Positions 1 through 6,271 of a DNA stretch of 8,288 bases are shown in pieces (within the stretch, counting starts at the first letter, position 1; the number at the start of each line of letters is the position of its first letter). The stretch comes from Eubacterium sp. (GTDB lineage: Bacteria; Bacillota; Clostridia; Oscillospirales; Acutalibacteraceae): the NCBI GenBank assembly GCA_024696725.1, contig JAILGO010000008.1, positions 1-8,288 of the forward strand. The letters are read 5' to 3'. A program made the position numbers and the translations under genes. The notes below the pieces were generated by a model. That model saw only the letters and a program-made list of their open reading frames with translations, was not told the origin of the DNA and searched no databases.

Positions 1-325
1 GTACGCTTATATCGCCCACCCTGATTTAATTAACTTCACGGGAAGCAAACGGATATATATTAAAGAAGCGGAGTTTATGTTAAGCGAGCTGAAAAGGCTC
101 GACGTTCCCGTTGAGTTCAACTTTTTAGGCTTTACTGATAAAAGAAACTATCCTAACGATACTTTCTGGAGGCTTGCGGCTGAAATCGGAAATCGGGTTG
201 TAATCGGGCTTGACGCTCACTCACCCGACGTTTACGGTGATAAAAAACGGCTCGGAAAAATGAAGAAAAAAATCGCCTCCCTCGGCATAACGCCGATAGA
301 AAACGTCAATGATATACTGAAATAA
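1..325 (+). CDS. PHP-domain phosphatase, histidinol-phosphatase-like (3' part)
   Basis: This is the C-terminal part of a gene whose 5' end lies left of the window. The frame is open from the first complete codon at position 2 to the TAA at 323-325, about 107 residues; the ATG at 77 is internal. Motifs of the PHP metal-dependent phosphoesterase fold are visible: an AHPD segment near the start (His metal ligand), a VEFN strand where HisJ/HisK proteins usually have 'lEiN', and GLDAHSPD, which carries the Asp and His that bind metal at the end of the barrel. The DAHSP signature and the order of these motifs fit the HisJ/HisK histidinol-phosphatase family, which dephosphorylates histidinol phosphate in histidine synthesis. 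Many clostridial paralogues of this family have unproven substrates, and no other his gene is visible here, so the substrate is uncertain. The gene ends about 30 bp before a bidirectional terminator. Confidence 0.75.
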   Translation, partial: YAYIAHPDLINFTGSKRIYIKEAEFMLSELKRLDVPVEFNFLGFTDKRNYPNDTFWRLAAEIGNRVVIGLDAHSPDVYGDKKRLGKMKKKIASLGITPIENVNDILK

Positions 326-353
326 AAGGCAGTAACGGTTAAATAATAAAAAC

Positions 354-383
354 AAAAGAGGCAGGAGCTCCTGCCTCTTTTTT
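354..383. terminator. Bidirectional intrinsic terminator
   Basis: Positions 354-381 are a perfect 28-bp palindrome centred on GAGCTC, giving a GC-rich stem. A T-run follows on the plus strand, and a T-rich tract (complement of the A-rich 346-357) follows on the minus strand. It lies between convergent genes and can end both the PHP gene and the dinB operon. It touches the stop codon of the minus-strand gene at 382-384. Confidence 0.9.
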
Positions 384-645
384 ATGCCGTTTCAAGAAAC
401 CATTTTGTATCCTCGAGAAAAAGATACGAGCGCACGCCCCCGATATTACAGGTATAGCGGATTCCCGCTCCGCCCGATTTAAGCGAGGCGGCGGGACGGA
501 TATCGGCTATTCTGTCTATATCACGCCATTCGCTCTCACAGAAAACGGCAACGGGGGTTATATTTCCGTCTATATCAAACACAGCCTTTACGTCAACGAA
601 GTTTTTATTTTCATTATTATATTCGGGTACTTTAAATGAAATCAT
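382..645 (-). CDS. Small protein of unknown function, coupled to dinB
   Basis: An 87-residue protein that I do not recognise. It reads from ATG (643-645) to TAA (382-384). A good Shine-Dalgarno, TAAGGAG at 653-659 on the minus strand, lies 7 nt before the ATG, and its TAA is the stop codon of dinB, so the two genes are very likely translationally coupled. The protein is soluble-looking, with no signal peptide or membrane segment. Its N-terminal half (about 17-40) resembles a beta hairpin with the acidic turn DIDGN. A second part (about 50-84) has a basic, Gly-rich stretch RPAASLKSGGAGIRYTC followed by short strands and ends in an aromatic segment, KWFLET. One could imagine a small beta-rich nucleic-acid or polymerase accessory protein, but nothing in the sequence proves it. 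Its position as second gene of a probable SOS operon is the main clue. Confidence 0.8.
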   Translation of the reverse strand: MISFKVPEYNNENKNFVDVKAVFDIDGNITPVAVFCESEWRDIDRIADIRPAASLKSGGAGIRYTCNIGGVRSYLFLEDTKWFLETA

Positions 646-656
646 TTTTTATCTCC

Positions 657-1892
657 TTATGAAACTCTGTAGCCTATAGGATGAATAATATGCTCGTCGT
701 GAGGATTAAAGCCCGACAGATCGCGCCGTTCAAGCTGACAGGCTCGCTGAATACAGTAATTGCCGAAGCGCCGTTTAAGCGCGTCGACGGTTTTCTCTAC
801 CCTTTCAAGCTTTTCGCGCCTTTCAACGCTTCCCGAGAAATCGTACTGCTCGCAGAAATCGGCGTCAAAATCCGTAACCCAGACTCCGAGCGAGCGGATA
901 TGATAATTCCAGTCATAGTTAGCCGTAAAAAGCTCCATAGCGGTTTTAAGTATCTCGCTGCTCACGTTTGTACAGGCGGCGAGCGCCCTCTGACGCGTAA
1001 AGGAATTAAGCTCGGTGTCGCGGACGTATATAGCGACGGTTCTCCCCTTAAGTCCCTGCTCGCGCAGGCGCGACGCGACGCTTTCGCTCAACACGCGAAA
1101 AACGGTTTTAACGTCGCCGTCGTCAATCAGGTCGCGCGGAGTCGTAGTAGAATTTCCGACGCTTTTAACGTCCTCGGTTTCGTCCTTATGGCGCACTCTT
1201 GAGACGTCGTTACCGTTAGCGAAGGCATAAAGCGTTTCGCCGTTTTTTCCAAGTATGCGCTTTAAAAGCGCGGGGTCGGCGTTTGCTATATCGCCTATTG
1301 TATTTATACCGTAATAGAGCAGCTTTTTAGTCGTTGACCTTCCGACGAAAAGCAAATCGCTGCACGGCAATTCCCACGCGATTTTTTTATAATTATCGCG
1401 GCTTATAACGGTTACGGCGTCGGGCTTTTTAAAGTCCGAGCCGAGCTTTGCGAATATCTTGTTAAAGCTGACTCCGACGCTTACGGTTATACCGAGCTCG
1501 GCTTTTATACGGGTTCTGATTTCCTCGGCTACCTCCTCGCCGCTTCTCCCCGTACCCGTGATATCAAGCCAGCACTCGTCAAGTCCGAAGGGCTCGATTA
1601 AGTCCGTATAGTCCTCATACACCTTTCGGCACAGCCTTGAAAAGCGAAGATAAAGCGGATAGTTAGGCGGTACGATAACGAGGTCCGGACATTTTTGGCG
1701 CGCCTTCCACAACGGCTCGCCGACAGTTAAGCCGTATTTTGAGGCTATTTCATTTTTAGTAAGAATTATTCCGTGTCTGCTCTCCGTGCTTCCGCCTACC
1801 GCTACGGGCTTATTGCGTATTTCCGGCCGGTAAAGACATTCGACGGAGGCATAGAATTTATTACAGTCAACGTGCAGAACCGTTCTTTCCAC
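657..1892 (-). CDS. dinB: DNA polymerase IV, Y-family translesion polymerase
   Basis: A 411-residue Y-family DNA polymerase that copies damaged templates. The start is GTG (1890-1892) with AAGGTGAT upstream; MERTVLHVD is the normal N-terminus of the family. The palm carries the catalytic acidic residues Asp9 (HVDCNKFYASVE) and Asp105-Glu106 (PFGLDECWLD). Phe13 is at the expected steric-gate position, next to Tyr14. The thumb follows with SVGVSFNKIFAKLGSDFKKPDA (about 136-157, key residues N143, K144, K148, D152, P156) and a helix-hairpin-helix region near residues 175-210. The little-finger domain runs from about 240 to 360. The C-terminus ends in a HPIGYR-type tail seen in the clostridial branch; I do not see a clear QxxLxLF clamp-binding motif. 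Length and motifs are intact. It has its own consensus promoter and a LexA-like site, and is followed 11 bp later by a small coupled gene. Confidence 0.95.
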   Translation of the reverse strand: MERTVLHVDCNKFYASVECLYRPEIRNKPVAVGGSTESRHGIILTKNEIASKYGLTVGEPLWKARQKCPDLVIVPPNYPLYLRFSRLCRKVYEDYTDLIEPFGLDECWLDITGTGRSGEEVAEEIRTRIKAELGITVSVGVSFNKIFAKLGSDFKKPDAVTVISRDNYKKIAWELPCSDLLFVGRSTTKKLLYYGINTIGDIANADPALLKRILGKNGETLYAFANGNDVSRVRHKDETEDVKSVGNSTTTPRDLIDDGDVKTVFRVLSESVASRLREQGLKGRTVAIYVRDTELNSFTRQRALAACTNVSSEILKTAMELFTANYDWNYHIRSLGVWVTDFDADFCEQYDFSGSVERREKLERVEKTVDALKRRFGNYCIQRACQLERRDLSGFNPHDEHIIHPIGYRVS

Positions 1893-1906
1893 AATATCAC
1901 CTTTTA

Positions 1907-1918
1907 GAACATTTGTTT
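1907..1918 (-). promoter_or_regulatory. LexA-box-like operator of dinB
   Basis: The plus strand reads GAACATTTGTTT; the minus strand reads AAACAAATGTTC. The Gram-positive LexA core is GAACNNNNGTTC, so only one base of the two 4-bp half-sites differs. The site begins about 6 bp downstream of the -10 box, where the transcription start should fall, a normal place for a repressor operator. SOS control of dinB is known in many bacteria; here it is inferred. Confidence 0.55.
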
Positions 1919-1924
1919 GATTTT

Positions 1925-1953
1925 ATTATAAAACAAAAGCTCCGCCCTGTCAA
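1925..1953 (-). promoter_or_regulatory. dinB promoter, perfect sigma-A consensus
   Basis: On the minus strand TTGACA (1948-1953) and TATAAT (1925-1930) are separated by 17 bp. Both hexamers match the vegetative consensus exactly. A promoter this strong would need repression, which fits the LexA-like site just downstream. Confidence 0.85.
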
Positions 1954-1994
1954 TCGGAATATATTGGGGACGGAGTAAGGGAATTATACAATAT

Positions 1995-2021
1995 ATAAAA
2001 AAAGAGGGCGTGAGCCCTCTT
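1995..2021 (-). terminator. Intrinsic terminator of nrdR
   Basis: On the minus strand an 8-bp stem (2002-2009 with 2014-2021, AAGAGGGC/GCCCTCTT) with a 4-nt loop is followed by a run of T. It lies about 10 bp after the nrdR stop codon and separates nrdR from dinB. Confidence 0.88.
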
Positions 2022-2030
2022 CAGCATTTA

Positions 2031-2480
2031 TTAATCATTAAGCTTTGCAAGCTCCTCACGGAAGGATTCCGCGCTGTCGAACTCCTTATAAACGGAAGCG
2101 AAGCGTACGTAAGCGACCTCGTCAATCTCCTTAAGCTTTTCCATAATAAGCTCGCCGATTTTTGCGGAGGTAACCTCTCTGTCAACGGAAGCCTGAAGCG
2201 AAGCCTCAATCTCGGTAATCTTTGTTTCAAGCTCGGCTACCGTAACGTGACGCTTTTCGCAGGCGCGAAGCATTCCCTTTAAAATCTTATTACGGTCAAA
2301 TACCTCACGCGACTTATCCTTCTTAATAACAATAATAGGAACGTCCTCAATAATCTCGTAGGTGGTAAATCTTTTACCGCACTGAAGACATTCTCTTCTT
2401 CTGCGGATACGCTCGTTCTCGTCGGTAGGACGAGAATCGATTACCTTACTGTCGGTAAATCCGCAAAACGGGCATTTCAT
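2031..2480 (-). CDS. nrdR: Transcriptional repressor NrdR
   Basis: NrdR senses ATP/dATP and represses ribonucleotide reductase genes. The 149-residue protein has the family's usual length. Residues 1-34 form the zinc ribbon with C3-P-F-C6 and C31-L-Q-C34, followed by the typical GKRFTTYE. An ATP-cone domain runs from about residue 48 ([17 protein letters not shown]) to about 138. I chose the ATG at 2478-2480 because MKCPFCG is the conserved N-terminus and AGGAGG lies just upstream; the frame stays open 25 codons further, but those residues cover the promoter and are not part of the family. The gene stands alone with its own promoter and terminator. No nrd reductase gene is in the window. Confidence 0.96.
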   Translation of the reverse strand: MKCPFCGFTDSKVIDSRPTDENERIRRRRECLQCGKRFTTYEIIEDVPIIVIKKDKSREVFDRNKILKGMLRACEKRHVTVAELETKITEIEASLQASVDREVTSAKIGELIMEKLKEIDEVAYVRFASVYKEFDSAESFREELAKLND

Positions 2481-2516
2481 AACAATTTCCTCCTCTGTTA
2501 TTGAATACATTTTCGT

Positions 2517-2545
2517 ATTATAACACAAGATATAGTAAAAGTCAA
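2517..2545 (-). promoter_or_regulatory. nrdR promoter
   Basis: On the minus strand TTGACT (2540-2545) and TATAAT (2517-2522) are 17 bp apart, placing the start about 30 bp before the nrdR ATG. The hexamers are near-perfect for vegetative sigma factor. Confidence 0.85.
2523..2538 (-). promoter_or_regulatory. NrdR-box-like site in the nrdR promoter spacer
   Basis: The plus strand here reads ACACAAGATATAGTAA. Against the published NrdR box consensus acaCwAtATaTwGtgt it matches 13 of 16 positions, including the conserved C and G. It lies exactly between the -10 and -35 hexamers. NrdR boxes usually occur as pairs and I see no good second copy one to three helical turns away, so this is a candidate for autoregulation only. 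Confidence 0.35.
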
Positions 2546-2675
2546 GTATTCTCACTTTACAACAACATATTGATAAAATTATCGTATTTTCAGGAGGTAT
2601 TCCCTGCTCTTGTATTCGCGCAATTTAAACGGTGGTAAAAATCCGGCAAATACGACCACAAGCGAAGCTCATAAA

Positions 2676-2687
2676 GCTATATATAGC
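2676..2687. repeat. 12-bp palindrome GCTATATATAGC
   Basis: A perfect palindrome in the 170-bp gap between the nrdR promoter and the end of the TIM-barrel gene. Its inner 10 bp, CTATATATAG, fit the core of the NrdR box consensus (CwATATATwG) exactly, but the flanks do not, and it is about 150 bp upstream of the nrdR promoter. AT-rich palindromes arise easily by chance. Apart from this and a weak possible short ORF, I see nothing in 2556-2692. Confidence 0.3.
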
Positions 2688-2692
2688 ATAAG

Positions 2693-2718
2693 AAAAAGGA
2701 ACGCCGTGCGTTCCTTTT
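2693..2718 (-). terminator. Intrinsic terminator of the aminotransferase/TIM-barrel operon
   Basis: An 11-bp stem (2694-2704 with 2708-2718) around GGAACGC/GCGTTCC with a 3-nt loop. On the minus strand it ends in a T-run, and it begins 4 bp past the stop codon of the TIM-barrel gene. Confidence 0.88.
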
Positions 2719-2721
2719 ATA

Positions 2722-3504
2722 CTACATATTCTCAAAGAAGCTTCTGCTGAAGGCAAGCTCTTCTTTTACGTCAAGACCCCGGGAATAAATCTCGATAACA
2801 TAGTCGCCCTTATATCCCGCTTTGTCAAGCGTATTAAAGAGGCGCTTAAAGTCGAAGCTTCCGCGTCCCGGAGGAATACAGTCACGCTCGGGCAAGTCGT
2901 TATCCGATATATGAACGTGAACGACGCTTTCCTTCATTTCCTCAAGAAATTCAAACGGCTCATATCCCGCTCTTATCGACTGCTTAACGTCGAACACCAT
3001 ATTGAAATCGTCGCCGAGCGCGTCTCTCATTCTTTTCATAAAGCCGATATGCTGGCTTTTAAAGAGATTAACGTTTTCCTGGCATACGGTTATACCCTCC
3101 GCTCTCCCGAGCTTAATAAGCTCATAAAAGCGCTCAAAGTACGCCTCGTCGGAAAGCGGAATTTTACGCTTATCGCGGGCGCCGTGAATTACAAGGTACT
3201 TAGCTCCGAGGAGCGCCGCGGCGTGACAGTGCGCCTGATAAAGACCGATAAAGTCGTTAAATCTTCGCGGATACTCTCCGAAGATACAGGTATTCTCAAT
3301 AGCTGACGAAAAAGGATGGACCGACAAAACGCTTACGCCGTTTTCGTCGGCTGTTTTCTTCAGTTCGTTTACAAACGGCGGCTCAAGTTCGCACGCAGTA
3401 TTAAAAAATATTTCGGTTTTCTTAAAGCCTAAATTTATAATCTCGCTCAGCGCCTTTTCCGTTTCAAGCGGATAAAAGCACGAGGTTGAAGCACCAACGT
3501 TCAT
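2722..3504 (-). CDS. Sugar phosphate isomerase/epimerase-like TIM-barrel protein
   Basis: A 260-residue protein of the xylose-isomerase-like (AP endonuclease family 2) TIM-barrel superfamily, divalent-metal enzymes that act on sugars or abasic DNA. Candidate metal ligands lie at the ends of successive strands: Glu143 (CQEN), Asp172 (MVFDVKQ), His198 (VHVHISDN) and Glu238 (YVIEIYS), with further His at 63 (SVHPF) and 107 (VIHGA). PPGRGSFDF (211-219) is the family's usual loop before the last helices. The family covers isomerases, epimerases, inosose dehydratase-like enzymes and endonuclease IV, and the substrate cannot be read from the sequence. The overall pattern looks more like the sugar branch. 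It starts 9 bp after the aminotransferase stop. Its ribosome binding site is weak: GGGAG at the end of the upstream gene, about 14 nt from the ATG, suggesting translation depends on the gene before it. Confidence 0.85.
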   Translation of the reverse strand: MNVGASTSCFYPLETEKALSEIINLGFKKTEIFFNTACELEPPFVNELKKTADENGVSVLSVHPFSSAIENTCIFGEYPRRFNDFIGLYQAHCHAAALLGAKYLVIHGARDKRKIPLSDEAYFERFYELIKLGRAEGITVCQENVNLFKSQHIGFMKRMRDALGDDFNMVFDVKQSIRAGYEPFEFLEEMKESVVHVHISDNDLPERDCIPPGRGSFDFKRLFNTLDKAGYKGDYVIEIYSRGLDVKEELAFSRSFFENM

Positions 3505-3513
3505 AGTTTAATA

Positions 3514-4776
3514 TTATTCTCCCAAAAGCTTTTCAATGCAGGATAAGCGCACGCTTACACATAAAATCTGAGCAGCCAAATCAAGCTCCTCAACGGGCGG
3601 AAGCGACGGAGCGATACGGATATTGCTGTCGTTCGGGTCGTTGAAATAAGGATATGTAGCGCCTACGGTTGTAAGCGTTACGCCCGCCTCCTTACAGAGC
3701 TCGCCCGTTCTTTTAGCGCAGCCGTTCATAACGTCAAGGCTGATAAAATATCCGCCGCGGGGTTTAATCCAGCTTGCTATATCCTTACCGCCGAGCTCGT
3801 TTTCAAGATGGGCTAAGACCATCTCAAACTTCGGGCGCATAATAGCGGCGTGCTTTTTCATGTGAGCGCGTATACCGTCGACGTCGCCGAAAAATCTTAC
3901 GTGGCGGTACTGGTTCATTTTATCGTAGCTTATAGTCTGACAGTTAAGACGGTTTCTTATATCCTCAATATTATTATCGCTTGCGGCAAGGGCTGAAATA
4001 CCTGCGCCCGGGAAGGTCATTTTTGAGGTCGAGCAGACCTCGATTACCATATCATCGTTTCCGTATTCAGGAAGAATATCAAAGATATTAAGAAGCTCGT
4101 CACCCTCGTCGTAAAGCTCGTGAATACAGTAAGCGTTATCCCAGATAACCCTGAAATCCTTTGCTGCCGGCTTAAGCGCAGCGATACGCCTAACGACCTC
4201 GTCGCTGTAGGTAATACCCTGAGGATTCGAATATTTAGGTACGCAGAACATACCCTTAACCTTTTCGTCCTTAATAAGCTCCTCAACGGCGTCCATATCG
4301 GGACCGTCGCTCTTCATCGGAACGTTTATCATTTTAATATGGAAATAATCGAGGATTGTAAAATGTCTGTCATAGCCCGGAACGGGACAGAGAAATTTTA
4401 TGTCGGGGATATCGTTCCACGGAACCGAACCGCAAAGACCGTGCGAATACGCCTGCGCCATATAGTCGAACATAAGCGAAAGGCTTGCATTGGGACCGAT
4501 AAGGATATTCTTCGGCTCAACGCCGAGAAGGTCGGCAAAAAGCTTTCTGCAGCTCGGTATACCCTCAAGTATTCCGTAGTTTCTTAAATCTATTCCGTCG
4601 ACGATATAATCGGGGTCGTTAAGTAAGTCCATAGATAAATCAAGCTGGTCCTTACCGGGCTTACCTCTCGACATATCGAGCTTTAAACCCATAGCCTTAT
4701 ATCCGTCATATCTTTCCTTTAAAGTCTTCTGTTCCGCAAGAAGCTCCTCCCGTGTCATTTCAGAGTATTTTTTCAT
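3514..4776 (-). CDS. Class I/II PLP-dependent aminotransferase (aspartate aminotransferase-like)
   Basis: A 420-residue aminotransferase of fold type I. The PLP Schiff-base lysine is Lys252 in STSKMTFPGAG. The upstream cofactor-binding residues are Asn185 in YSNPQG and Asp213 in VIWDNAYCIHEL. The N-terminal SRGKPGKDQLDLS motif is typical of a branch annotated as aspartate aminotransferase-like or MocR-like enzymes, but there is no GntR DNA-binding domain, so this is an enzyme and not a regulator. I chose the ATG at 4774-4776 because GGAGG stands 7 nt before it and MKKYSEMTREEL fits the family; a longer frame to 4812 runs back over the -10 box. It is first in an operon with the TIM-barrel gene and diverges from fumC. 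Transamination between a C4 amino acid and 2-oxoglutarate is the likely reaction; the exact donor is not shown. Confidence 0.9.
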   Translation of the reverse strand: MKKYSEMTREELLAEQKTLKERYDGYKAMGLKLDMSRGKPGKDQLDLSMDLLNDPDYIVDGIDLRNYGILEGIPSCRKLFADLLGVEPKNILIGPNASLSLMFDYMAQAYSHGLCGSVPWNDIPDIKFLCPVPGYDRHFTILDYFHIKMINVPMKSDGPDMDAVEELIKDEKVKGMFCVPKYSNPQGITYSDEVVRRIAALKPAAKDFRVIWDNAYCIHELYDEGDELLNIFDILPEYGNDDMVIEVCSTSKMTFPGAGISALAASDNNIEDIRNRLNCQTISYDKMNQYRHVRFFGDVDGIRAHMKKHAAIMRPKFEMVLAHLENELGGKDIASWIKPRGGYFISLDVMNGCAKRTGELCKEAGVTLTTVGATYPYFNDPNDSNIRIAPSLPPVEELDLAAQILCVSVRLSCIEKLLGE

Positions 4777-4802
4777 AAGCTGCCTCCATAAAAATATAAT
4801 AT

Positions 4803-4831
4803 ATAATATCACAATTAAAATTGAATGTCAA
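4803..4831 (-). promoter_or_regulatory. Promoter of the aminotransferase operon
   Basis: On the minus strand TTGACA (4826-4831) and TATTAT (4803-4808) lie 17 bp apart, with the start site predicted about 20 bp before the aminotransferase ATG. The spacer contains CAATT-AA-AATTG, a short inverted repeat. Confidence 0.8.
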
Positions 4832-4841
4832 AATAAAATCC

Positions 4842-4871
4842 TTGATTTTAATCATTAAACAATTATATAAT
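4842..4871 (+). promoter_or_regulatory. fumC promoter
   Basis: TTGATT (4842-4847) and TATAAT (4866-4871) are 18 bp apart. The -35 element sits inside the inverted repeat AAAATC-CTT-GATTTT (4835-4849). The divergent aminotransferase -35 ends only about 10 bp away, so a regulator bound here could affect both directions. GGAGG at 4884-4888 is the ribosome binding site. Confidence 0.75.
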
Positions 4872-4894
4872 AACAATATAAACGGAGGTGCGTT

Positions 4895-6271
4895 ATGAAT
4901 TACAGAATTGAGCACGATTCAATGGGCGAGGTTAAAGTCCCCGAGGATAAATACTGGGGCGCCCAGACTCAGCGAAGCAAGGACAATTTTCCGATAGGAA
5001 CGGGTATAGAAACAATGCCGATGGAGATAATCAGAGCCTTCGGTATACTGAAAAAAGCGGCGGCGCAGGCTAACAGAAAGCTCTGCGGCGACAGAATGAC
5101 CGGTGAAAAATACGAAGTAATCAGTAAGGCGTGCGACGAGGTGTCAGACGGTAAGCTCGACGCTCACTTCCCTCTTGTCGTGTGGCAGACGGGCTCCGGC
5201 ACTCAGTCGAATATGAACGCCAACGAGGTTATAGCCAACCGCGCCAACGAGCTTGCGAAGAAAAAGCTCTGTCACCCGAACGACGACGTTAATATGAGTC
5301 AGAGCTCAAACGACACCTTCCCGACCGCGATGCACATAGCCGCGGTTACGGCGGTTGAGGACAGAGTTATCCCCGCAATCGACGCGCTTACCGATAGCCT
5401 TAAAAGGATTGAAAAGGAAAACGAGGGTATAGTAAAGAGCGGAAGAACTCACCTTCAGGACGCAACGCCCATTAAGTTTTCGCAGGAAATAAGCGGATGG
5501 CGTTCAAGTCTTGAAAAAGACAAAAATCTTCTCGAGCTTGCGCTTTCGCCTCTTAAAGAGCTCGCTCTCGGCGGAACGGCAGTAGGCACGGGACTCAACG
5601 CGCCCGAGGGCTTCGGCACGGAGGTTGCAAAAGCGGTTTCCGCTCTTACGGGAAAGAGCTTTATAACGGCTGAAAACAAATTCCACGCGCTGACCTCAAA
5701 GGACGAAATCGTTTTCGCTCACGGCGCGCTCAAGGCGCTCGCGGCGGACTTAATGAAAATTGCTAACGATATCCGCTGGCTCGCGAGCGGACCGAGGCTC
5801 GGTCTCGGAGAAATAAAGATACCCGAAAACGAGCCCGGCTCGTCGATTATGCCGGGTAAGGTAAATCCGACTCAATGCGAGGCGGTAACCATGGTAGCCG
5901 TTCAGGTCATGGGTAACGACGCGGCGGTAGGCTTTGCGGCAAGTCAGGGCAACTTCGAGCTGAACGTATTTATGCCCGTTATTATTTATAATTTTCTTCA
6001 GTCAGCCCGTCTTTTATCGGAAGCGATGCTCTCCTTTAACAAAAACTGCGTATCGGGTATTACGGCGAACAGAGAAAAAATGCGCTTTAACCTTGACAAC
6101 TCACTTATGCTCGTTACGGCGCTTAACCCGTATATCGGCTATGAGAACGCGGCTAAGACAGCTAAAAAGGCTTACGCCGAGGGTATCTCTCTTAAAGAAG
6201 CGTGCACTCAGCTCGGCTTTTTAAGCAGTGAGGAATTCGACAGAGTATTCAAGCCGGAGGAAATGGTCTGA
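4895..6271 (+). CDS. fumC: Class II fumarate hydratase
   Basis: Reversible hydration of fumarate to L-malate by the oxygen-stable, cofactor-free fumarase. At 458 residues it is about the family's usual size. It has the conserved blocks of the fumarase/aspartase superfamily: GSGTQSNMNANE (about 100-111), HPNDDVNMSQSSND (127-140), SGRTHLQDATP with catalytic His186, and the signature GSSIMPGKVNPTQCE (315-329), whose flexible loop holds the catalytic Ser317. SGRTHLQDA and HPNDDVN are fumarase-like and argue against aspartase. GGAGGTG precedes the ATG at good spacing. The gene ends in TGA directly followed by the ATG of radC, so the two are cotranscribed and probably coupled. In anaerobic Clostridia it commonly serves a partial, often reductive, TCA branch; that role is inferred here. 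Confidence 0.96.
   Translation: MNYRIEHDSMGEVKVPEDKYWGAQTQRSKDNFPIGTGIETMPMEIIRAFGILKKAAAQANRKLCGDRMTGEKYEVISKACDEVSDGKLDAHFPLVVWQTGSGTQSNMNANEVIANRANELAKKKLCHPNDDVNMSQSSNDTFPTAMHIAAVTAVEDRVIPAIDALTDSLKRIEKENEGIVKSGRTHLQDATPIKFSQEISGWRSSLEKDKNLLELALSPLKELALGGTAVGTGLNAPEGFGTEVAKAVSALTGKSFITAENKFHALTSKDEIVFAHGALKALAADLMKIANDIRWLASGPRLGLGEIKIPENEPGSSIMPGKVNPTQCEAVTMVAVQVMGNDAAVGFAASQGNFELNVFMPVIIYNFLQSARLLSEAMLSFNKNCVSGITANREKMRFNLDNSLMLVTALNPYIGYENAAKTAKKAYAEGISLKEACTQLGFLSSEEFDRVFKPEEMV

Noticed and set aside
681..1202. 173-residue open frame on the plus strand inside dinB
   Set aside because: It is fully antisense to a well-supported polymerase gene, has no ribosome binding site of note, and its translation resembles no family.
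2481..2555. 25-codon N-terminal extension of nrdR
   Set aside because: It covers the nrdR promoter and ribosome binding site; the conserved protein begins MKCPFCG.
4120..4587. 155-residue open frame antisense to the aminotransferase
   Set aside because: It mirrors the codon pattern of the real gene, with the aminotransferase motifs intact on the other strand.
3514..4776. MocR-type transcription regulator
   Set aside because: The aminotransferase domain resembles that group, but there is no N-terminal GntR helix-turn-helix; the protein begins directly with the enzyme domain.
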